Source: Nissolia schottii
Lineage: Eukaryota; Streptophyta; Magnoliopsida; Fabales; Fabaceae
NCBI GenBank assembly: GCA_003254905.1
Contig: QANU01083368.1
Coordinates: 62,001 to 126,000, forward strand
Length of the DNA: 64,000 nucleotides
Reading direction: 5' to 3'
In this document: positions 58,322-64,000 of the stretch, one piece after another
Layout of the letters: every line of letters starts with the position of its first letter
Numbering within the stretch: position 1 is the first letter of the stretch
The notes under the pieces: generated by a model
What the model was told of the DNA's origin: nothing
The model's input: only the letters and a program-made list of their open reading frames with translations
The model's database searches: none
Made by a program: the position numbers and the translations under genes

Positions 58322-60523
58322 ATGGCTCAGCATGTAAACCCTAGTCCAGAGGACACTTCTGTTCTAGAGTTACAAAACTGTCATGTGTCACAACATATTT
58401 GGAACGGGACTCGTGATAGGATATTACGTGTTAGGCATATAAATGCTGCAAAACACTTAGAAAAACATAGAGATGCTCTAGAATGTATCATTCCTTACTT
58501 ACAGCAAGCGGGCTTTATAGAAGTTGTTCATATGGGGTATTGCACTGTTGATCACCATTTGATCACAGCACTGGCAGAGAGATGGCGTCTTGAGACACAT
58601 ACTTTTCATATGCCTACTGGGGAGTGCACCATGACATTGGAGGACATTAGCATTATTTCTGGTCTTCCTATTGATAGTCATGCTGTGATTGGCTGGACTC
58701 AGGATGCTCACTTGGTGGATCGATGTGAAGAATTACTTGGTGCGTGCCCACCAGTGCATAGTGAGTATTCTGGATCGCGCATTCGGTTGTCATGACTAGT
58801 TGAGTTACTTAACAATGAGCCTGATGATAATGCAGAAGATGTTTTGGTCCAGCAGTATGCACGAGCATACTTGCTTCATTTTATTGGAGGCATATTGTTT
58901 CCAGACCATTCAGGGTCATGGGTGCATTCTATGTTCCTCCCACTTCTAGAGGACTTCGCCATTGCTAGAACATATAGCTGGGGATCTGCAACCTTAGCTT
59001 TTATGTATAGGGAGATTTTCAAGGCTACTGATTGTGATCACCATGACATTGGAGGCCCTTGCACTATTCTCCAGTATTGGGTGTGGCATAGATTTCCTCG
59101 TCTTGCCCCTGCACTTGCTGACCCTGCCAACGAAGTAACCTACAATCAATATCTCACTGATTGTGCACGCTTTCGTCCATTGGGATTTAAGTAAGTATTA
59201 TTTATTTGTTTGTGTATTCTTTTCGCTTCGAAAATTCAATGTGCATTTTATGATTTACTAATGTATTTTTGTATTTAAATTTGAATTAGGTGGCACACTC
59301 ATAAAGTTTTTTCAGATTCTCCACTACATGTTCTTCAGTATTATTGTCATTTCTTCGATAACTTGAAGAAAAATGAGGTAATTATATAAATATTTGTATT
59401 TTTATTATTCTATTTTCAATTATAATGGTCTTACTAACTTTGTTCACTTTTTCTTAGATTGTGTGGCAGCCATATACTACAGAAATATTGGCAGAACTTA
59501 CTGACCTTTGCATGGCAGGGGAAGACATTAGGCAAGCAGTTGTCCCTCTGATATGTTTTTTCATCGTTGAGTAGCACCAACCTGACAGAGTTATGTGTCA
59601 GTTTGGTATGGATCAACCTATTCCAACGAGACCACATCAGTCAGATCATCTGCATAATATCACCTTGGCCAGAAAGACTGACTAACATTGGCCAGATGTG
59701 CATAGGCAATATATTGCCTACTAGGATTATCATCGATCGCGAATTGTTAGTCAAAGACCATTGCGTGTGCCTCTTACTGCATGTTCACAATACATGCAAT
59801 GGTATAAAAAAATAACTCGATGTTGGATCGGTCACACTTCGGCTACTCTAGGAGTTGTGGTAAGTTCCATCTCAATAATCTTTTGAAAAAGATTTATTTT
59901 GTATTATTGATGATAATTATTTGTATTTCAACTTGTTAGGTTGACATTGCGGAGCAACAACATCTTTGGTCTGTTGATCCTCAGTCTGCATTTAACATGG
60001 ACAAGCTTCGAACATCAGCCGAGGCTATCCTATCTGCATTACAGGAGCATGACTGAATTCCAAGGGAACACTTCAGTTAGCTCCTCCTTCTATGACTAAC
60101 ATTCCACCGCCCACTGATGACGATAACCAGGGTGATAGGAGGGCATGTCGTAGAAGAAGAACTGGATTAGCAGATGGACGAAATTGAGTTCGTAATGCTA
60201 AAACATCTGAGTCTTCAAGCCACCAAAGTACTCCACATGAGGCCACTGCCACAACTAATGTTGACACTGCTAACCCACCATTTCACCCATCAGTTGCTTC
60301 ATATCCTCCACCACCAAATTATCTGTACCCTTACCCTTACCCTTACCCGTGACCACCATCATACTATTACCCTTCACCACCACCACCATATTCTTACCCA
60401 CCATCAATGTGTCCTTACCCACTCCCATATACTTATCCATCACAGGCTGGCACGTCAGCTGATCCTTATCCTAGACCATTTGATCCTCATCCTAGACCGC
60501 TACGCTCTGATACTCAGGATTAA
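58322..60523 (+). pseudogene. Plant mobile domain (MAIN/MAIL1-like) gene inside the MULE, decayed
   Basis: The ATG at 58322 follows an acceptor (TTACAG|TG), implying a leader exon. Exons 58322-59190, 59290-59377, 59458-59859 and from 59940 join with GT-AG borders. The encoded protein has plant mobile domain motifs: GECTMTLEDISIISGLPID (residues ~100-118), then YLLHFIGGILFPDHSG, then LQYWVWHRFPRLAP and QPDRVMCQFG. The tail is rich in Tyr-Pro and Pro (YPYPYPYP, PSPPPPYSYPP) and ends at TAA 60521. Several in-frame stops interrupt it, the first at 58793-58795; at least three fall where the family has Trp. PMD proteins (MAIN, MAIL1) act in plant silencing and genome stability, and PMD genes are known passengers of MULEs. 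This copy cannot make a full protein. Confidence 0.85.
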
Positions 60524-60944
60524 TGGCTTTGTTAGGTTTAATTTGGTTTTTTTTGTTGGATCTATATTTTAACTTATGTAACGTACTTTTAACTTACTTA
60601 TTTTTATTATATTCAATTTTATATAAATGTGCAATTTTTATTATATAAGGATTTATGATCATAATCAAGATTATAAGTGACAAAAGATTACCATTTTTGC
60701 TCGTGGTGCCATTAAATTGATTTTGGTCTTTGGGAATGGAAAATTATAGGGGAGCGCACTATGATGAAATGTGTAGTTCTTTTCATCTTTGAACAATGGT
60801 AGGCAAGGCAAGCACGTGAAAAACAAAACTAGCTACCCACAAAAACTCAAGGTTTAGGCCTAAGATAAAAATAGTGATCCCAAGCCAAAACTCATATAAG
60901 ATCATCTTAGCGCAACAAACAAGCCAAAATAGGGTTAGTATTTG

Positions 60945-61930
60945 TATTTTTTAGGGTTTAGGGTTAGGGATAGGGTTAAGTTAGGGTTATGGTTATGGAC
61001 TTATGGTTATGGTTTGATTATTAGGGTTAAGGTTAGGGTTATGGTTTAGATTATGGTTAGGGTTAAGGTTTGATTATTATGGTCAAGTTTAATGTTAGGT
61101 TAGGGTTAGGGTTTTGAATATTGGGATTAGGATTTTGAATATCAAGATTAAGGTTAGGATTATGGTTTGTAGTATTTCATGTTTATGTTTAGGGTTATGG
61201 ATTGTATTTAGGGAGTGTTAGAGATGATGTTAGGGTTAGGGTTAGGGTTAGGTTTATATTTAAGGACATGGTTATTGTTAAGGTTTTGAATATCAAGGAT
61301 TAGGGTTTTGATTAGTAGGGTTTGTATTTTTAAGTGTTAGGGTTAGGTTTAGGTTTAAATTTAGTGTTAGGGTTAGGGTTTTAAAGATTAGGGGTACATT
61401 TTTAGGGGTAAGGTTAGGGTTTGATGAGGGTTCATGGTTTGTATTTTTAGTGTTTAGGGTTAGGGTTAGGATTAGGGTTAGGGTTAGATTTAGTGTTAAT
61501 GTTAGGGTTTTAAATATTAGGGGCAGGGTTTGTTTATTAGGGTTTAGGGATACAATTAGGATTTGATTAGAATTTTGGGTTAGGGTTTTGGTTTGATTAG
61601 TAGGGGTAGAGTTTTGAATATCAAGGCTAGGGTTATAGTTTGTTTTTTAGTGTTTAGGGTTAGGGTTAGGGTTTTAAATATTAGTGGTACGGTTTGTTTT
61701 TAGGGTTTAGGGTTATAATTAGGGTTTGATTAGAGTTTTGGTTTGATTATTAGGATTACAACTGTGGCCAAGGTTATGGGTAGGGGTAGGATTACAATTA
61801 AAGTTTAATTAGAGTTTAGAGTTAGGGTTTTGGTTTGATTATTATGATTATGGTTGTGGCTAGGGTTATGGTTAGGGTTAGGTTTAGAGGGTTAAGGCTA
61901 TTGACTTGGGTTAGGGTTAAGGTTAGGGTA
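60945..61930. repeat. Degenerate GGGTTA / GGGTTTA array (telomere-like) inside the MULE
   Basis: About 1 kb is dominated by TTAGGG and TTTAGGG-related hexamers and heptamers, in short perfect runs (e.g. TTAGGGTTAGGGTTAGG at about 61234) separated by variants such as GGTTTTGAATATTAGGG. All are on the same strand. It lies between the PMD gene and the right inverted repeat. It is interstitial, not a chromosome end. Confidence 0.85.
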
Positions 61931-61976
61931 AGCAAGCAAATAAAAGGTAAAAAGGGGTATGAATGTAAAATTACTC

Positions 61977-62326
61977 GAGGAAAAATTCGCCAAACCGGTT
62001 GACTAATTTGTATAGAATTCGCCAAACCAGTTGGCGAATCTTGTGCAAATGTAGCATTGAGGTTGGCGAATATGTATAGGATTCGCCACTAGTGTTGGTG
62101 AAATTGAATGAAATTCGCCAAGAGTGTTGACGAAATTGAATGACATTTGCTAAGAGATGGCAAATTTGATGTAAATTCGCTAGACATGTTGGCGAATCTA
62201 ACGTGGCATCGCCACGCGACCGCGAGTGCCACACTGGCCAAAATAGGTGTAGTACTGTAATATGTTTGGGAATAGGGGCATTTTGGTAATTTCTTTGAGT
62301 AAGAGGGGCATTTTAGTAAAAAACTC
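61977..62326 (-). repeat. Right terminal inverted repeat of the MULE
   Basis: The reverse-complement partner of 57507-57792, about 60 bp longer because it holds more ATTCGCCAA / TTGGCGAAT units. Confidence 0.88.
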
Positions 62327-62472
62327 TTATTCAAATAAAGATCATTTGTCCTCAACCTTGTCTCCCTCTTTATTCCACTAATCAAATTGTGCCACATCAT
62401 TTAAAATTTTAAAATCAAATTTATTTTTATTTTTGATAAACTTAACCGAGCTAAGGATATGGGTTGAATAAA

Positions 62473-63035
62473 ATAAGGTTTAAATATGTTTTCGGTCTTA
62501 ACAAATTTTAAGATTTAGTTTAGGTCTCTGAAAAATATTATTTTTAGTTTTAGTTTAAATATATTAAAAGTATTTGATTTTAATCTCTAACATATTATAA
62601 ATGATTTGTTTTTAGTCTCTGTCATTAGTGGGATTTTGTTAACGGTTGATGTGATTATCAAAATGATACATCAATATTGTTATGCGAGTAAAATAAATCT
62701 ATTTGACCTATAACTCGGTTCAAACTCATAACTCGCTATTTGACACAAATTTGGGACATATGTTAGTTATGGTTTCGAGACAAATCCAGGTCAAATAATA
62801 GGTTATGGGTTAGTTTGGATTTGAATATGATATGAGTTAATTTATTTTATTCACATGCTATTATTGACGAGATATTTTGTTAATTATGTCAGTAGTTAAC
62901 AAAACCATACCGATGATAGTAACCAAAACTAAATATTTATATGTTTAAATCAAAATATAAACAAATATAATTTTTAGAGAGCTAAATCAAATTTTCAAAA
63001 TTTATCAAGGATCGACATAAAATCAATAAAGAATT
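62473..63035. mobile_element. Foldback element
   Basis: The left arm (GTCTTAACAAATTTTAAGAT, then TTTAGTTTAGGTCTCTGAAA, then GGGATTTTGTTAAC) pairs imperfectly with the reverse complement of the right arm (ATCCTTGATAAATTTTGAAA, then TTTGATTTAGCTCTCTAAAA, then GGTTTTGTTAAC). Arms are about 150-180 bp around a ~200-bp centre. The outer phrase GGTTTAAATATGTTTTCGGTC is of a kind I associate with abundant legume repeats (from memory). Ends are approximate. Confidence 0.6.
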
Positions 63036-64000
63036 GAAGATCTAATTTGTATCACACCAGTCCCATAAAAAATATATCAATTATGGAGAGGCCGTGATTT
63101 AATTTGGATTATCTCTGCAATTGCATGTTCATTTTAGATACAGAGAAATAAAATGTAATAATTATACTATGTTAAAAATTATGGAACCCCTTATATATGG
63201 ATTAATCTTTCAGCATTCTTTTTTTATATTGGTAAGAATAAAAATATTGCTCACATTTAACCAAGAATCCACTATCTTTTATAATTTTTCATTTTATAAT
63301 AATAAAATACGTGGTTTAATATTATAAGTCACTAACTCTTACTGTCTTACATGATATACAGCAACTTTCAAATGTTTTAAGGAATACCAGAGAATTCTGA
63401 TTCAGAACGCCAAACCTACAAGCACTTAGAGCTAGCAATTTATATTTTTAACATTATGAATATTAATATCTCATCTAGCAATGTAGAATTGTGCATGTTA
63501 ATTAATTCTTTTAAAGTGGTCCAAATTAGATACCCCTTTTTTCATTTGTTAGGCTCACATCACCGCCTGGTTCCGTCCATCGAATCGTTGAATGTGACAC
63601 TCGAATTTGTGATAGAGACCTCTGGCTCTGCGTAATCTCACACGACTTTAGGTTCTGCATAATTATAATACCTTTTTTTCTTTTGGTTATTTTAAGTTTT
63701 TTAGTTGGGTCTTTTGCTTATATTTAATTTAAAATGGGTTGACAAGTGATAATTAATAACCTGATAGCTGCTCTGATATTTTTTTTTAATTTTCGACCTC
63801 TGATGATGTTACTTGTGGAGTTAAAATTCAACTATGTTTTTCTATGTTAAAATTTCATTTCACATTTTTTATAATTACTAGTAGCACTTCCCACATGTTA
63901 AATGGAAAACATAAGAGAAAATAAGTGTAAATAATGAGAAAAGGTGGGTTATTGTGAATAGTAGATAATGATAATGAGTAATATGGCAGTGGATAATGGG
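63036..64000. other. Intergenic, right edge
   Basis: AT-rich sequence with a less AT-rich patch at 63550-63660. I see no supported gene, RNA or element. Confidence 0.5.

Larger units (their letters stand above)
57507..62326. mobile_element. Mutator-like element (MULE) carrying a plant-mobile-domain gene
   Basis: The 4,820-bp element starts GAGTTTTTTTTTTACTAAAA and ends, in reverse complement, GAGTTTTTTACTAAAATGCC. The flanks TTATTCGAA (57498-57506) and TTATTCAAA (62327-62335) match at 8 of 9 bases, the 9-bp target duplication typical of Mutator elements. Long terminal inverted repeats of about 285 bp (left) and 350 bp (right) stay similar along their length. Inside are a PMD gene relic and a GGGTTA-type array. 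No MURA transposase is seen, so it is nonautonomous. The drifted target copies and mismatched arms suggest a moderately old insertion. Confidence 0.88.

Noticed and set aside
60945-61930. A true telomere or chromosome end
   Set aside because: The array is degenerate, is enclosed by the MULE's inverted repeats, and ordinary sequence continues to the right.

Overview
This is a plant nuclear window. Genes have many introns with GT-AG borders, intergenic DNA is strongly AT-rich, and the proteins belong to plant families (Kunitz inhibitors, MET1, CLC-c, CXE carboxylesterases, ALP1-like, PPR, plant mobile domain). Overall texture suggests a legume, but the species is an inference. The sequence is a draft: runs of N lie at 14955-15223 and 51475-52403, with single N at 20050, 23389, 31127 and 41282. 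Two of the single Ns sit exactly on the joint of a direct duplication.

Layout. 966-3054 (+): last six exons of a conserved gene I do not recognise. 3936-6800 (-): two genes from a PIF/Harbinger transposon, an ORF1-like (ALP2-type) C-terminal domain followed by an ALP1-like DDE protein that has lost its catalytic glutamate. 7200-8570: an RNase H relic and a hAT-type nonautonomous element with perfect 8-bp target duplications. 9860-10550: a broken PPR gene. 12106-19292: a tandem duplication of a Kunitz-inhibitor gene. The second unit has been loaded with a foldback element, a microsatellite and gap, a ~170-bp satellite, a 323-bp MITE and a SINE. 19660-21290: PPR fragments. 23160-28909: two intact CXE18-like carboxylesterases plus a duplicated 5' stub. 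29913-32368: a ~1.2-kb direct duplication with a single N at its joint.

32927-39256 (-): a complete MET1-type maintenance DNA methyltransferase in 11 coding exons (reconstructed length 1518 aa). 41300-43800: diverged direct repeats. 44916-50234 (-): a complete CLC-c-type vacuolar anion transporter in 7 coding exons (785 aa), with a SINE and a MITE in its introns. 52404-53400: a ~194-bp tandem repeat and an AGACACAAC motif array. 57507-62326: a 4.8-kb Mutator-like element with ~300-350-bp terminal inverted repeats and a 9-bp target duplication. It carries a decayed plant-mobile-domain gene and a ~1-kb GGGTTA-type array. 62470-63035: a foldback element.

The genes do not form one pathway. MET1 is the central chromatin gene. 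The ALP1/ALP2-like pair may also act in chromatin, by analogy with Arabidopsis ALP1/ALP2. CLC-c serves vacuolar chloride storage, and the Kunitz and CXE pairs are tandem defence or metabolic duplicates. The most striking structures are the MULE with its gene, palindromic terminal motifs and telomere-like array, the Kunitz duplication with its nested insertions, and the degenerated Harbinger gene pair.
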